A stretch of DNA of 64,000 bases from Pseudomonadota bacterium (GTDB lineage: Bacteria; Pseudomonadota; Alphaproteobacteria; Rhizobiales; Methylopilaceae). Shown here piece after piece: positions 33,598 through 43,292 of this stretch. The stretch's first letter is position 1; every line of letters begins with the position of its first letter. The stretch spans positions 62,001 through 126,000 of the forward strand of contig JAEWFF010000018.1 of NCBI GenBank assembly GCA_023388965.1. Reading direction: 5' to 3'. Under the pieces are notes generated by a model that was given only the letters and a program-made list of their open reading frames with translations, searched no databases and had not been told where the DNA came from. Both the position numbers and the translations under genes were made by a program.

Positions 33598-35271
33598 TCA
33601 GGCCGCGCGGACGCGGTCGATGAAGCCGTCGACCTGATTGCGCAGGCTCTCGGACTGACGCGACAATTCGTCGGCCGCCTTCACGATCTGGCTGGAGACG
33701 TTCTCGGTCTCGCCCGCCGCCTCGCTGACGCCGGCGATGTTGGACGACACCTCGCCGGTGCCGGCCGCTGCCTGCGCGACATTGCGGGCGATTTCCGAAG
33801 TCGCCGCACCCTGCTGATCGACGGCCGCGGCGATGGCCCGCGAAATCTCGTTGATCTGCTCGATGATGCCGGTGATCGAGTTGATCGCCGTCACCACGTC
33901 CGAGGTCGATTTCTGCACGTCCTGGATCTGCTCGGAAATGTCCTCGGTGGCTTTGGCGGTCTGCGAGGCAAGGCTCTTCACCTCGACAGCGACGACCGCA
34001 AATCCCTTGCCGGCTTCGCCGGCGCGGGCCGCCTCGATGGTGGCGTTGAGGGCGAGGAGGTTGGTCTGCGCCGCGATGTCGTTGATGAGGCCGACCACAT
34101 CGCCGATGCGCTGCGCGCTCGACGACAGGCTGCCGACGATGTCGGCGGTCGTCTGGGCTTCGGTCGAGGCCTTGCGGGCGACGTCCGAGGCGGTGGCGAC
34201 CTGGGTGCCGATCTCGCGGATCGACGCCGAGAGTTCCTCGGCGGCGCTGGCAACCGTTTCGACATTCGTCGTGGCCTGTTCGGAGGCCGCCGCAACGACC
34301 GTCGACTGGCGGCTCGTCTCGTCCGCGACGGCGCTCATCTGCGTGGCGTTCTGCTGCAATTGGGCGGCGGCGCTCGACACGGCATGGACGACGCCGCTCA
34401 CCTCGTGTTCGAACTCGTCGGCAAGCTGGTTCATCAGAACGCGCTTTTCCGCCTCGGCGTGCTTTTCGGCCTCGGCCTGCCGGCGTTTCAGTTCGTCGGT
34501 TTCCTTCAGCGAGGTCGTGACCTGCGAGACGACGCTCCAGATCTGGCCGATCTCGTCCTTGCCGCGCTTTGCCGGGACGGCGACGTCATAATCGCCGCGT
34601 CCGATGCTCTGCAAAGCGGAGGACACGCGCACCAGCGGACGGCTGAGCTGCGTCGTGCCGACATAGATGGCCACGAGCACGCCGAACAGGACGCCGCCCA
34701 CGGCGGTCCCGATCACGAGGTTGCGGATCCAGTCGGAGAAGGCCGCGGTCTCGGCCTTGATCTCTTCGGCGCGCGCGGTGTCGTAATCGACGAGCTTGTC
34801 GATGACTCCCTGATAGGCGGCGCGGTTGGAGCGGTTGGCGTCGTTGTTGCCGATAGCATCGGCGGCCGCCGGGCTCTCGTTCATGCCGGCATTGGCAAGC
34901 TCGGTGCGCAGCTTCCGGAAGTCGCCGGTCTGTGCGACGACATTGTCGAACATCTCCATGTCGCGTTCGGGCACCAGCGGCTTCCACTCGGCGAGCAGGC
35001 CGTCGATCTTGTCGAGCGCCCCGATGAGCTTGGTGCCGAAGTTCTTGGCGTCCTCGGTATCCTTGGCGTGGTAGACGCCGCGCGATTCCATGACGACCGC
35101 GGTGACGAGGCGGTTCAGCCGCTCGCCGTTGTGGGCGCGCTGCATTGCGTTTTCGACGCGCTGCATCCGGGCGGCATATTCGGCGGTGGCATAGAGGCCC
35201 ATGGCGGCAATGGCCGCAGCGGCAATGCCCATGATGGCAACAATGCCGAGAATCTTCGTACGGACTTTCAT
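33598..35271 (-). CDS. Methyl-accepting chemotaxis protein
   Basis: This 557-residue receptor begins [20 protein letters not shown] (TM1). A four-helix-bundle sensor domain (30-185) is followed by TM2 ([20 protein letters not shown]) and HAMP ([19 protein letters not shown]). The MCP signalling domain has its hairpin in [40 protein letters not shown] follows. I see no C-terminal CheR/CheB tail motif. I chose the ATG at 35271; the open frame upstream to 35523 lacks a signal-anchor. No chemotaxis genes are nearby. Confidence 0.93.
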   Translation of the reverse strand: MKVRTKILGIVAIMGIAAAAIAAMGLYATAEYAARMQRVENAMQRAHNGERLNRLVTAVVMESRGVYHAKDTEDAKNFGTKLIGALDKIDGLLAEWKPLVPERDMEMFDNVVAQTGDFRKLRTELANAGMNESPAAADAIGNNDANRSNRAAYQGVIDKLVDYDTARAEEIKAETAAFSDWIRNLVIGTAVGGVLFGVLVAIYVGTTQLSRPLVRVSSALQSIGRGDYDVAVPAKRGKDEIGQIWSVVSQVTTSLKETDELKRRQAEAEKHAEAEKRVLMNQLADEFEHEVSGVVHAVSSAAAQLQQNATQMSAVADETSRQSTVVAAASEQATTNVETVASAAEELSASIREIGTQVATASDVARKASTEAQTTADIVGSLSSSAQRIGDVVGLINDIAAQTNLLALNATIEAARAGEAGKGFAVVAVEVKSLASQTAKATEDISEQIQDVQKSTSDVVTAINSITGIIEQINEISRAIAAAVDQQGAATSEIARNVAQAAAGTGEVSSNIAGVSEAAGETENVSSQIVKAADELSRQSESLRNQVDGFIDRVRAA

Positions 35272-35577
35272 TTCGGTAACAGCCTTCTCCCCAGCCGGCT
35301 CGGTGCCGGCATCCCGAATCAGAGAGTGCCCATGTCGGGACAATAAAGGCTTAAGGCCGGTGCCGGCGGCAGGCGCCCGCGAGGCGCAAATCGTACCTAC
35401 AAAAAGATGATAAAACCCTGAGTTGATTAGGATTTTAGGCGCGCGGCCGCCGCGTAATCGCCGAATTATTCTTTGGGCGCATTGTGTCGCAGGGTGGGGA
35501 CAATGTTCAAACGACTTACGCACGCTAGGCGGGTGTTATCCCAAAGGCTGGCCTGCCCGGAAAGGCGTTACAATTGA

Positions 35578-35597
35578 TTGATATATAACGATATCAA
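35578..35597. promoter_or_regulatory. TTGATAT dyad upstream of the glycine-rich OMP gene
   Basis: TTGATAT-N6-ATATCAA is a perfect 7-bp inverted repeat, 95 bp before the OMP ATG. AACCTTAACG (35621-35630) lies between it and the gene. The 420-bp gap 35272-35691 otherwise holds the presumed chemoreceptor promoter and no gene. Confidence 0.45.
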
Positions 35598-35691
35598 GGC
35601 GGGCGCTCTGCTCCGGAATTAACCTTAACGGTTGGTTCATCTTCCATGAACACACTCTATACGTGTATTCAGGAATGTCTGGAGATCGACC

Positions 35692-36801
35692 ATGCGCGCG
35701 ATAACGGCGGCCGTTTTCATCACTTTTGCAACTGCCGCGGCTTCGCCCGTGAGCGCGGCGGACCTGTATGGGGCGCCTTACGAGCCCCAATCCGAACTGC
35801 GGGGTTCCCATGACTGGTCGGGCGGCTATGCCGGCGTCCACGGCGGCTATGGGTGGGGCAAAACCAGCACGACCAGCAGTATGGCGTTCACGGGAGCGGG
35901 CGGCGTCGGCGGTGGTGCCGGCGGGCTGCTCGGCGGCCTTCTGGGTGGAAACGGGCTGCTGAACGGTCTGCTCGGAATTGGCGGAGTGGGCGGCGGCGGC
36001 GGAGGGATTATCGGCGGCGTCGACAATATCCTTTGCGGCTTGCTGGGTATCGGCCTGGCCGGATGCTCCAATCCCGGCGCGGTCACGGGCGTGCTCGGGC
36101 TCGACGATCTCATTCCCGGAATTTTCGACACCGTCGACGACCTTGTCGGCGGAATCATCGGCGTCGATGGCTTCGACACGGTCGATCTTCGCGGCAGCGA
36201 TGAAATCGAAGGTTTCTTCGGCGGTTTCCAGATCGGCCGCAACTGGCAGGACGGCAGCTTCGTCTACGGTGTGGAGGCCGATATTTCGGTCGCCGACATG
36301 AAGCAGAGTTCGAGTTTCGCGGCGTCCGCGAGCGTATTGGATCTTTCTGTCCTGGACGGTGCAATCGATGCCGGTATCGGCACCTATGAAGTCGCCGGCT
36401 CGATCGACACCGGGCTCAATTTCTTCGGCACGCTGCGCGGCCGTATGGGCTTTGCCTGGGATCGCCTTCTGGTGTTCGGCACCGGCGGCATTGCCTTCGG
36501 CGATGTCGATGTCCGGGCCGCCGCAAGCTCGGCGTTCAATCTCGTCGATGTCGATCTCGGCGGCACCGATCTCATCAATCTCAGCCAGAGCAGTTCGGCG
36601 TTCGGTCAGGCATCCGATTTCATGGTGGGCTACGCCGTCGTCGGCGGCGTCGAATACGCCTTCAACGACCGCGTCTCCGGCAAGCTCGAATATGCCTACA
36701 TGAATCTCGGCGAGACGAGCGTGATGCTCAGCGACGGCAGCGCAATGGACGTCGAGGTGGACATGCACCTCGTCAAGGGTGGCATGAACGTGAAGTTCTG
36801 A
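35692..36801 (+). CDS. Outer-membrane barrel protein with glycine-rich insertion
   Basis: This 369-residue protein has a signal peptide (MRAITAAVFITFATAAASPV, cleavage after SAA). It has the Omp25/RopB-type start SHDWSGGYAGVHGGYGWGKT and a barrel C-terminus ending VKF. Between the first strand (about residue 58) and the second (about 175) lies an insertion of about 110 residues. It holds a glycine/leucine-rich repeat (70-110) and cysteines at 115 and 125. The insertion would sit in the first surface loop. Confidence 0.85.
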   Translation: MRAITAAVFITFATAAASPVSAADLYGAPYEPQSELRGSHDWSGGYAGVHGGYGWGKTSTTSSMAFTGAGGVGGGAGGLLGGLLGGNGLLNGLLGIGGVGGGGGGIIGGVDNILCGLLGIGLAGCSNPGAVTGVLGLDDLIPGIFDTVDDLVGGIIGVDGFDTVDLRGSDEIEGFFGGFQIGRNWQDGSFVYGVEADISVADMKQSSSFAASASVLDLSVLDGAIDAGIGTYEVAGSIDTGLNFFGTLRGRMGFAWDRLLVFGTGGIAFGDVDVRAAASSAFNLVDVDLGGTDLINLSQSSSAFGQASDFMVGYAVVGGVEYAFNDRVSGKLEYAYMNLGETSVMLSDGSAMDVEVDMHLVKGGMNVKF

Positions 36802-36849
36802 CGCCACTCCGCACCGGGCCGTGCATTGCATGGCCCGGATGGGGGTCGG

Positions 36850-37299
36850 TCAGCGCCAGCGTTCGCGGGCCGTGTCGTCGGAGTGTTTCGCCGCCACCCA
36901 TTGCTCGCCTTCCGCGCTTTCTTCCTTTTTCCAGAAGGGCGCGGAGGTCTTCAGATAGTCCATCAGGAAATTCGCGGCCTCGAAGGCCGCTTCGCGGTGT
37001 GCAGACAATGTAACGACGAGGACGATCGGATCGCCGGGCACGAGACGCCCATACCGGTGCACGATCAGGACATCCATCAGCGGCCAGCGCGCCCGGGCCT
37101 CGGCCTCGATGCGGCCGAGTTCCTCCTCCGCCATTGCGGGGAAGTGTTCGAGCGTCATGGCCGAGATCGTGCCGGTCTCGCCGTCGGTGCGGCACAGGCC
37201 GGTGAAGGAGACGACCGCGCCGGCATCCGTGCGCCCGGCCGACAGGCGCGCGATTTCCGCGCCGGTGTCGAACGCCTCGCTCTGCAGGCGGACGGCCAT
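36850..37299 (-). CDS. moaE: Molybdopterin synthase catalytic subunit
   Basis: This 149-residue protein is the large subunit of molybdopterin synthase, which inserts sulfur from MoaD thiocarboxylate into cPMP. It has GAVVSFTGLCRTDGETGTIS, MTLEHFPAMAEEELGRIEAE, VLIVHRYGRLVPGDPIVLVV and the catalytic-lysine region FLMDYLKTSAPFWKKEESAE. It starts 1 nt after the moaD stop. Confidence 0.95.
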   Translation of the reverse strand: MAVRLQSEAFDTGAEIARLSAGRTDAGAVVSFTGLCRTDGETGTISAMTLEHFPAMAEEELGRIEAEARARWPLMDVLIVHRYGRLVPGDPIVLVVTLSAHREAAFEAANFLMDYLKTSAPFWKKEESAEGEQWVAAKHSDDTARERWR

Positions 37300-37300
37300 G

Positions 37301-37552
37301 TCAGCCTCCGGTCATGGGCGGGAAGAAGGCGATTTCCTGAGCTTCGCCGATCGATGCGTCGGGCTTCACATGCACCCGGTCGATGGCGGCGCGGATGACG
37401 CCGTCATGCGCGAAGGCGCTCTGGTATTCCTCGCCGCGCGCCTTCAGGAAGGCCACGACATCGGCCACGGTCTTCACATTATCGGGAAGCGCGATGTCTT
37501 CTTCGGCCCGGCCGATGCGCTCGCGCACCCAGGCGAAGTAGCGCAGTTTCAC
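37301..37552 (-). CDS. moaD: Molybdopterin synthase sulfur-carrier subunit
   Basis: This 83-residue ubiquitin-fold protein starts at GTG (MKLRYFAWVRERIGRAEEDI) and ends in the required Gly-Gly (FFPPMTGG), the site of thiocarboxylation. The GTG overlaps the pgsA stop by four bases (GTGA), so expression is coupled to pgsA. It pairs with moaE directly downstream. Confidence 0.94.
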   Translation of the reverse strand: MKLRYFAWVRERIGRAEEDIALPDNVKTVADVVAFLKARGEEYQSAFAHDGVIRAAIDRVHVKPDASIGEAQEIAFFPPMTGG

Positions 37553-38145
37553 GGCGTCTCGTCCTTGAACAGATTGCGCAGTCCGGCACGGAAATAATCG
37601 TAGCCCGTATAGAGGGTCAGCAGCGCCGAAACCCAGAGCAGGACATGCCCGATATCGGTGGTATGGGGCAGCACGCCGTCGCCGGCCGGGCCCGCAACGA
37701 GAAAACCGACCGCGAGCAATTGCGCGAAGGTCTTCCATTTGGCGAGGCGCGTGACCGGAACGCTGACGCGCAGTTCGGCGAGAAATTCGCGCAGGCCCGA
37801 AACGAGGATTTCGCGGCACAGGATGATGACCGCCGCCCAGAACGAAATGCCTTCGAGTTCACCGATGGCTGCGAAGGCGAGCAGGCAGGACGAGACCAGA
37901 AGCTTGTCGGCGATGGGATCGAGCATCCGGCCGAGCGGCGATTGCTGGCCCCAGGCCCGCGCCAGATAGCCGTCCACGTAATCGGTGATCGCGGCGGCGA
38001 TATACAGCCCGAGCGCAACCCAGCGCAGGGCGTCGTCAGCGGCCAGAATGCAGGCGACGACGACCGGCACCGCGGCGATGCGCGCATAGGTCAGGAGGTT
38101 GGGCAGGCTCCACGCATAGGCCCGCGAAGCATCGGCTGTGGACAT
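37549..38145 (-). CDS. pgsA: CDP-diacylglycerol--glycerol-3-phosphate 3-phosphatidyltransferase
   Basis: This 198-residue inner-membrane enzyme makes phosphatidylglycerophosphate. It has the full CDP-alcohol transferase motif D-x2-D-G-x2-A-R-x8-G-x3-D-x3-D in DYVDGYLARAWGQQSPLGRM followed by LDPIADK. Several membrane helices surround it. It leads pgsA-moaD-moaE. The gap of about 96 bp to the ECF41 gene shows nothing recognisable. Confidence 0.96.
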   Translation of the reverse strand: MSTADASRAYAWSLPNLLTYARIAAVPVVVACILAADDALRWVALGLYIAAAITDYVDGYLARAWGQQSPLGRMLDPIADKLLVSSCLLAFAAIGELEGISFWAAVIILCREILVSGLREFLAELRVSVPVTRLAKWKTFAQLLAVGFLVAGPAGDGVLPHTTDIGHVLLWVSALLTLYTGYDYFRAGLRNLFKDETP

Positions 38146-38241
38146 GCCCTCAGATAGGGGGAGGGGAGAGGGGGCGTCAATGGGACGTGACGGCGCCCCC
38201 TTCGGCGTCCGGCTCTGAATGGCGGCTGAAGCCTCCCGGCT

Positions 38242-39108
38242 TTAATGGCGGTTGAAGCGGGCCAGATGGTGCAGCTTGTCGGGATTGCGGACGATGTAGA
38301 TGGCGACGATCCGCTCGTTCTCGATATCGAGCGCCGTTGTCTGCAGAAGGCCGCCCTTCTCGCGGGAGACGAAGCCGGGAAGGCCGTCGATCAATCCTTC
38401 GTGCAGCAAAGCCGAGTCGCGTTTGATGCCTTTTCGCGCGAGGGAGGCGTACAGGTGCGTCAGCCGGCCGATACCGGTCAGGACCTTGCGGAAGGCCAGA
38501 ACCTTTCCGCCGCCATCCGAATAAAGAAAGACATCCTCTGCCAAGAGGCCCTGCAAGGCGGCGACATCGCCGTTGCGCGATGCGTCGAAAAACGCGCGCG
38601 CAATGTCGCGTCCACGTTCCGGCGCAACGGGAAAGCGCGGCCGGGCAGCGCGGACATGGTCGCGCGCCCGCGCGGCGAGTTGCCGGCAGGCCGGTGCTGC
38701 GCGGCCAATGGCCTTGGCAATGTCGTCGAAGCTCATGCCGAAAACGTCGTGCAGCAGGAAAGCCGCGCGTTCCAGCGGCGACAGTCGCTCCAGCGCCAGC
38801 AGAAGCGCGGGCGTCACGCCGTCCGTTTCCTCCGGCGTGTCCTCGACCATCGGCTCGGGCAGCCACGGCCCGATATAGGTTTCCCGCTGCACGCGCGAGG
38901 ATTTCAGAACGTCAAGACACAGGCGCGCGACGGTGCGCGACAGGAAGGCGGCCGGATCGCGCACGGCGTCCCGGTCGCTGTCCTGCCAGCGCAGCCATGC
39001 GTCCTGCACCACGTCCTCCGCTTCGGCCCAGGAGCCGAGCATGCGCTGTGCAATGCGCGTCAGGCGCGGGCGCAGTGCATCGAAGTCCGTGGCGCCGAAA
39101 TCAGGCAT
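38242..39108 (-). CDS. ECF41-group sigma factor with SnoaL-like C-terminus
   Basis: This 288-residue protein has sigma region 2 (FDALRPRLTRIAQRMLGSWA, EAEDVVQDAWLRWQD) and region 4 (LERLSPLERAAFLLHDVFGM, then SFDDIAKAIGRAAPACRQLA). A SnoaL/NTF2-like domain follows. The three ECF41 hallmarks are present: WLPEP in the linker, DGGGK in the SnoaL domain and NPDKL at the C-terminus. ECF41 factors lack a normal anti-sigma factor and are regulated by this C-terminal domain. The ATG at 39108 overlaps the upstream ahpD-like gene by 8 bases. A matching promoter lies upstream of that gene. Confidence 0.95.
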   Translation of the reverse strand: MPDFGATDFDALRPRLTRIAQRMLGSWAEAEDVVQDAWLRWQDSDRDAVRDPAAFLSRTVARLCLDVLKSSRVQRETYIGPWLPEPMVEDTPEETDGVTPALLLALERLSPLERAAFLLHDVFGMSFDDIAKAIGRAAPACRQLAARARDHVRAARPRFPVAPERGRDIARAFFDASRNGDVAALQGLLAEDVFLYSDGGGKVLAFRKVLTGIGRLTHLYASLARKGIKRDSALLHEGLIDGLPGFVSREKGGLLQTTALDIENERIVAIYIVRNPDKLHHLARFNRH

Positions 39109-39535
39109 GGGCCGACCGGAAACCGACGGCAAAGCGGTTCCATGTATTGATGACGCCGATCAGCAGAGTGAGCTTCACCTGTTCTTCCTCGGTGAACTGC
39201 GCCTTCATCTGTTCATACACATCGTCCGGCGCGCTCGTGTCGGGCAGCAGCGTCAAGGCTTCGGTCCATGCCAGAGCGGCGCGCTCGCGCTCGCTGTAAA
39301 GATGGGATTCGCGCCAGGCATTGAGCAGATAGAGCCTATCCTCCGTTTCGCCCGCTTTGCGCGCGTCGGCGGTGTGCATCTTGATGCAGAATGCGCAGCT
39401 ATTGATCTGCGAGGCGCGCGTTTTCACGAGTTCGGCCAGGCTGTGCTCAAGGCCGGTATTGGCCGCCTGGCTGAGCGCCAGCATGGGCTGCATGACGTTC
39501 GGCGCGGCTTTCAGGAAATCCAGTCTCGGATGCAT
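39101..39535 (-). CDS. Carboxymuconolactone decarboxylase/AhpD-family protein
   Basis: This 144-residue protein has the AhpD-fold redox motif SQINSCAFCIKMHTADARKA (CAFC with the following His). The typical N-terminus RLDFLKAAPNVMQPMLALSQ and C-terminal EEQVKLTLLIGVINTWNRFA are also present. The family reduces hydroperoxides or decarboxylates carboxymuconolactone; which applies here is open. This is the classic target gene of ECF41 sigma factors, and the predicted ECF41 promoter lies just upstream. Confidence 0.93.
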   Translation of the reverse strand: MHPRLDFLKAAPNVMQPMLALSQAANTGLEHSLAELVKTRASQINSCAFCIKMHTADARKAGETEDRLYLLNAWRESHLYSERERAALAWTEALTLLPDTSAPDDVYEQMKAQFTEEEQVKLTLLIGVINTWNRFAVGFRSAHA

Positions 39536-39565
39536 CGCTGTCTCCTTGTGAGTGAATGACCACAG

Positions 39566-39592
39566 GACGAGCGCGAACCGGCGAATGTGACA
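39566..39592 (-). promoter_or_regulatory. Predicted ECF41 promoter
   Basis: On the minus strand TGTCACA (39592-39586) is followed by a 16-nt spacer and CGTC (39569-39566). This matches the published ECF41 consensus (TGTCACA -35, CGTC -10). The ahpD-like ATG is 30 bp downstream, with AAGGAG before it. Confidence 0.85.
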
Positions 39593-39615
39593 TGGCCGCC
39601 GAACTATTCAGCGGC

Positions 39616-41619
39616 TCAGCGGCGCTCATGGAAAAAGTCGTAGACGATCTTCGCCGTCGCGCGGTTGATGCCGGGCACCTTTTCGAGATCGGCGAGGCCT
39701 GCGCCCGCAACGCCTTTGGCGGTGCCGAAATGATGCAGCAGCGCGCGCTTGCGCGCCGGGCCGATGCCGGCGATCTCGTCGAGCGGAGAGCGCACGAATT
39801 CCTTCGATCTCTTGGCGCGGTGCGTGCCGATGGCGAAACGGTGGGCCTCGTCACGCAGACGCTGGATGAAATAGAGCACCGGATCGCGCGGTTCGAGCCG
39901 GAAGGGTTGGCGGCCGGGCATGTGAATGACCTCGCGGCCGGCATCGCGGTCCGGCCCCTTGCTGACGGCGGCAATCGGCAGATCCTCGATGCCGAGCCCG
40001 CGCAGGATTTCCTCCACCGCCGAAAGCTGGCCCGCGCCGCCGTCGATCAATACGAGATCGGGCCAGGGCGGCAGGCCGTTCGAGCCGGATTCATGATCGG
40101 GCCGCCCGTCCGGCGGAAGGCGCGGGCTTTCCTTGATGAGGCGCGAGAAACGGCGCTGCAGCACTTCGCGCATCATGCCGAAATCGTCGCCGGGCGTGAT
40201 TTCCTCGGAGCGGATGTTGAACTTGCGGTAGCTGTTCTTCTGGAAGCCTTCCGGACCGGCGACGATCATCGCGCCGACCGCGCTTGCGCCCTGTATGTGC
40301 GAATTGTCGTAGACCTCGATGCGCGCCGGCGCATTTTCGATGCCCATCACGCCGGCAAGGCCCTCAAGCAGGCGCGCCTGGCTCGCGCTTTCGGCAAGCT
40401 TGCGGCCGAGAGCGTCTTTCGCGTTCTGCAAGGCGTGGCGCACGAGATCGAGCTTGTCGCCGCGCCGCGGCACCGAAATTTCGATGCGGCGGCCGGCGCG
40501 TACGCGCAGCGCCTCTTCGAGAAGCGCCCGGTCCTCGAAATCGTGGGAGAGCAGAACGAGCTGCGGCGGCGGCTTGTCTTCATAGAATTGCGAGACGAAC
40601 GAGCCGAGCACATCCTCCGGCGGCAGCGATTTGTCGGCACGCGGGAAATAGGCGCGGTTGCCCCAGTTCTGGAAGGTGCGGAAGAAGAACACCTGCACGC
40701 AGGTCTGGCCCGCTTCCTGATGCAGAGCGAAGACGTCCGCTTCCTCGACCGAGCGCGGATTGATGCCCTGATGAGATTGTACGGACGAGAGCGCGGCAAG
40801 ACGGTCGCGGTAGCGCGCGGCGGTTTCGAAATCCATGCGCTCGGAGGCGTCCGTCATGCGCGCCGCAAGCTCGCGCTGCACGGCCTGGCTCTTGCCGGTC
40901 AGGAAATCATGCGCCTCGCCGACAAGCGCGTTGTAATCGTCGAGCGCGATCTCGCCCGTGCACGGACCCGAGCAGCGCTTGATCTGGAACAGCAGGCAGG
41001 GGCGGGTGCGGCTTTCATAGACCGCATCCGAGCACGAGCGCAGAAGGAACGCCTTCTGCAAGGCGGTGACCGTGCGGTTGACGGCCCAGGTGGAGGCGAA
41101 CGGGCCGAAATAATCGCCCGTGATCGTATGGGCACCGCGATGTTTGGCGATGCGCGCGGCCGGATGGTCCTTTGCGACGAGGATATAGGCGAAGCTCTTG
41201 TCGTCGCGCAGCAGCACATTGTAGCGCGGGCGCAGGCGCTTGATGAGATTGGCTTCGAGCAGCAGCGCTTCGGATTCCGTCTCGGTAGTGACGAATTCCA
41301 TCGCGGAGGTTTCAGCGATCATCTGCGCGAGACGGTTGGTATGGCCGATACCGCGCGCATAATTGGCGACGCGCTTTTTCAGGCTGCGCGCCTTGCCGAC
41401 ATAAAGAACGTCGCCGTCCCGGTCGATCATCCGGTAGACGCCGGGGCGGTTCGGCAAGGTCTTCAGCGCGCGGCGGATGACCTCGATCCCTGAAACCCCG
41501 CTCTCCCCGTCCGCCTTGTCCCAGCCGGGATCATTCTCCGGCGCGGCCGGCGTTTCGGCCGGTTCGCTGGCGAGAATGTCGGCGGGTTCGAGATCGCGTT
41601 TGACGGGTTCGCGGGTCAT
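39616..41619 (-). CDS. uvrC: Excinuclease ABC subunit C
   Basis: This 667-residue nucleotide-excision-repair nuclease makes both incisions. It has the GIY-YIG domain ([34 protein letters not shown]), the UVR/UvrB-binding motif at about 255-290, the RNase H-like endonuclease domain ([18 protein letters not shown]) and C-terminal HhH motifs ([20 protein letters not shown]). A 45-residue acidic N-terminal extension precedes the domain. I chose the ATG at 41619. Confidence 0.97.
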   Translation of the reverse strand: MTREPVKRDLEPADILASEPAETPAAPENDPGWDKADGESGVSGIEVIRRALKTLPNRPGVYRMIDRDGDVLYVGKARSLKKRVANYARGIGHTNRLAQMIAETSAMEFVTTETESEALLLEANLIKRLRPRYNVLLRDDKSFAYILVAKDHPAARIAKHRGAHTITGDYFGPFASTWAVNRTVTALQKAFLLRSCSDAVYESRTRPCLLFQIKRCSGPCTGEIALDDYNALVGEAHDFLTGKSQAVQRELAARMTDASERMDFETAARYRDRLAALSSVQSHQGINPRSVEEADVFALHQEAGQTCVQVFFFRTFQNWGNRAYFPRADKSLPPEDVLGSFVSQFYEDKPPPQLVLLSHDFEDRALLEEALRVRAGRRIEISVPRRGDKLDLVRHALQNAKDALGRKLAESASQARLLEGLAGVMGIENAPARIEVYDNSHIQGASAVGAMIVAGPEGFQKNSYRKFNIRSEEITPGDDFGMMREVLQRRFSRLIKESPRLPPDGRPDHESGSNGLPPWPDLVLIDGGAGQLSAVEEILRGLGIEDLPIAAVSKGPDRDAGREVIHMPGRQPFRLEPRDPVLYFIQRLRDEAHRFAIGTHRAKRSKEFVRSPLDEIAGIGPARKRALLHHFGTAKGVAGAGLADLEKVPGINRATAKIVYDFFHERR

Positions 41620-41788
41620 GATCGGCGTTGAAAGGATTTGAGACAAATGTAGGTGGTGCGGACCCAATACTCCATCGTCCGGGAAGGCCGCGTCCTCATG
41701 CCACGATTTGCCCCGAATTCTCCGGCATTGTGACGGCGAACCTTCGAACAGGCTCCATTTCGGGGCAGGTTTGGCCGGAGTGGTTGCA

Positions 41789-42418
41789 ATGAGTCGGGTG
41801 CGGCTTGCATGTGTCGCGGCGTTGAGCGCCATGCCCTTTGCGGCGTGGGCCGCCGACGCGCCCGAAATCTCGCCGCTCGATCTGGCCATCACCAATGCGA
41901 CGCATGACTGGGCCGGCGCGTATGTCGGGGTTAACGCCGGCTATACATGGGGCGATTTCGACACCGTGCCCGCGGGTTCCTTTTCGGGGGACGGTGCGCT
42001 CGGCGGATTCCAGATTGGCTACAACAAAAAGCTCGGCTCCTTCGTCATCGGTCTCGAAGGCGATATCCAGGCTGCCGACCTTGAGGGCGCGAGCGGCACG
42101 ACCGCGACGACCTTGAACTGGTTTTCGACGGCGCGCGGCCGCGTCGGCTACGCATTCGATTCAACTCTTCTGTATGGCACCGTGGGTGCGGCGGTGGCCG
42201 GCGTCGAAACGAATGTTCTCGGCGCGCGCGATGAGAAGACTCTTGTCGGCCTCACGGCAGGTGCGGGCGTCGAGCAGGCGCTGAGCGACAGATTCAGCGT
42301 GAAGGCGGAATATCTGTACGTCGATCTCGATTCCAAAACCTTCGACTCCGGTGGAACGAGCACTTCCGCCGAGTGGGACGGACACGTCATGCGCTTCGGC
42401 GCCAATGTGAAATTCTGA
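41789..42418 (+). CDS. Outer-membrane barrel protein (Omp25/RopB type), first of three
   Basis: This 209-residue protein has a signal peptide ([20 protein letters not shown], cleavage after AWA). The barrel repeats include [40 protein letters not shown], and [20 protein letters not shown]. It ends NVKF, a C-terminal aromatic typical of BAM substrates. It diverges from uvrC and is followed by two homologous genes. I chose the ATG at 41789 for the signal peptide. Confidence 0.88.
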   Translation: MSRVRLACVAALSAMPFAAWAADAPEISPLDLAITNATHDWAGAYVGVNAGYTWGDFDTVPAGSFSGDGALGGFQIGYNKKLGSFVIGLEGDIQAADLEGASGTTATTLNWFSTARGRVGYAFDSTLLYGTVGAAVAGVETNVLGARDEKTLVGLTAGAGVEQALSDRFSVKAEYLYVDLDSKTFDSGGTSTSAEWDGHVMRFGANVKF

Positions 42419-42607
42419 CGGCGAAACGTCTGAATTGCGGCGAAGAGGTGGCAGCGCCGAAATAAGGCAAAGCGGGCTGTGACACGTGTGACACGGCATT
42501 TTCCGTCAAAGCGCGTTATATGCTCATCACGCACGGGGAGACGCGGGGCCGCCGGGGGGTCGGCTGCGCTGGGGAACCGGGCAAAGTTACCAGTTAGGGG
42601 TTATGTC

Positions 42608-43231
42608 ATGACATTGAAAACTGCCTCCCTCGCGGCCGGTGTTGCGCTTCTCGCGCTCACGCCTGCTGCTTTCGCGGCCGATATGCCGGTCGCTCAGCCG
42701 CCTGTGGAAGCGTTCGTTCCGGAAGCGGCGTCCTTCGACTGGACCGGCTTCTACGCCGGTGTTTACGGCGGCTACGCGTTCGGCGAGTCGACTGTCAGCG
42801 CGCTGCCCACGGAAGATACCGATGGCGGCCTCTTCGGCGGCACGATCGGCTTCAACATGCAGTCGGGCAACTGGGTGTATGGTATCGAGGCCGATGGTGG
42901 CTGGGCTGGCATCGAGGACGATCTCTCCCCGGTTGACGTGTCGGTCGATTGGACGGCAACGGTCCGTGGCCGCATCGGCTATGCGTTCGACAGCTTCCTG
43001 CTGTACGCCACCGGCGGCGCGGCCGTCGCGGGCATCGAATCGGCGTCGATTCCGGGCGACGATACGCGTCTCGGCTTTGCGGTCGGCGCGGGTGCCGAAG
43101 CGGCGCTCACCGACTCGATCAGCGCCAAGATCGAATATATGTACATGGACTTCGGCGACGACGACATCAGCGGTATTCCCGTCGATTTCGACACGCACAC
43201 GGTCAAGGCCGGCCTCAACTTCCACTTCTGA
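42608..43231 (+). CDS. Outer-membrane barrel protein (Omp25/RopB type), second of three
   Basis: This 207-residue protein has a signal peptide (MTLKTASLAAGVALLALTPA, cleavage after FAA). Barrel motifs are FDWTGFYAGVYGGYAFGEST, GTIGFNMQSGNWVYGIEADG and ALTDSISAKIEYMYMDFGDD. It ends NFHF. It is a paralogue of its two neighbours and is followed by a strong terminator. Confidence 0.9.
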   Translation: MTLKTASLAAGVALLALTPAAFAADMPVAQPPVEAFVPEAASFDWTGFYAGVYGGYAFGESTVSALPTEDTDGGLFGGTIGFNMQSGNWVYGIEADGGWAGIEDDLSPVDVSVDWTATVRGRIGYAFDSFLLYATGGAAVAGIESASIPGDDTRLGFAVGAGAEAALTDSISAKIEYMYMDFGDDDISGIPVDFDTHTVKAGLNFHF

Positions 43232-43260
43232 GGCCGCGCGCACAACGCGCTTATTCAACG

Positions 43261-43292
43261 GGCTCCGGCGATCTTCGCCGGAGCCTTTTTTC
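43261..43292 (+). terminator. Terminator after the second OMP gene
   Basis: A perfect 11-bp stem GGCTCCGGCGA-tct-TCGCCGGAGCC is followed by TTTTTTCG. Confidence 0.93.

Noticed and set aside
35578..35597. TTGATAT dyad as an FNR site
   Set aside because: The arms are 20 bp across with a 6-bp gap, which does not fit the 14-bp TTGAT-N4-ATCAA pattern.
39556..41493. A 645-codon plus-strand open frame opposite uvrC
   Set aside because: Shadow frame of uvrC with no recognisable domain.
42419..42607. N-terminal extension of the second OMP gene starting at 42479
   Set aside because: The leader is basic with no signal peptide; the ATG at 42608 starts a clear one.
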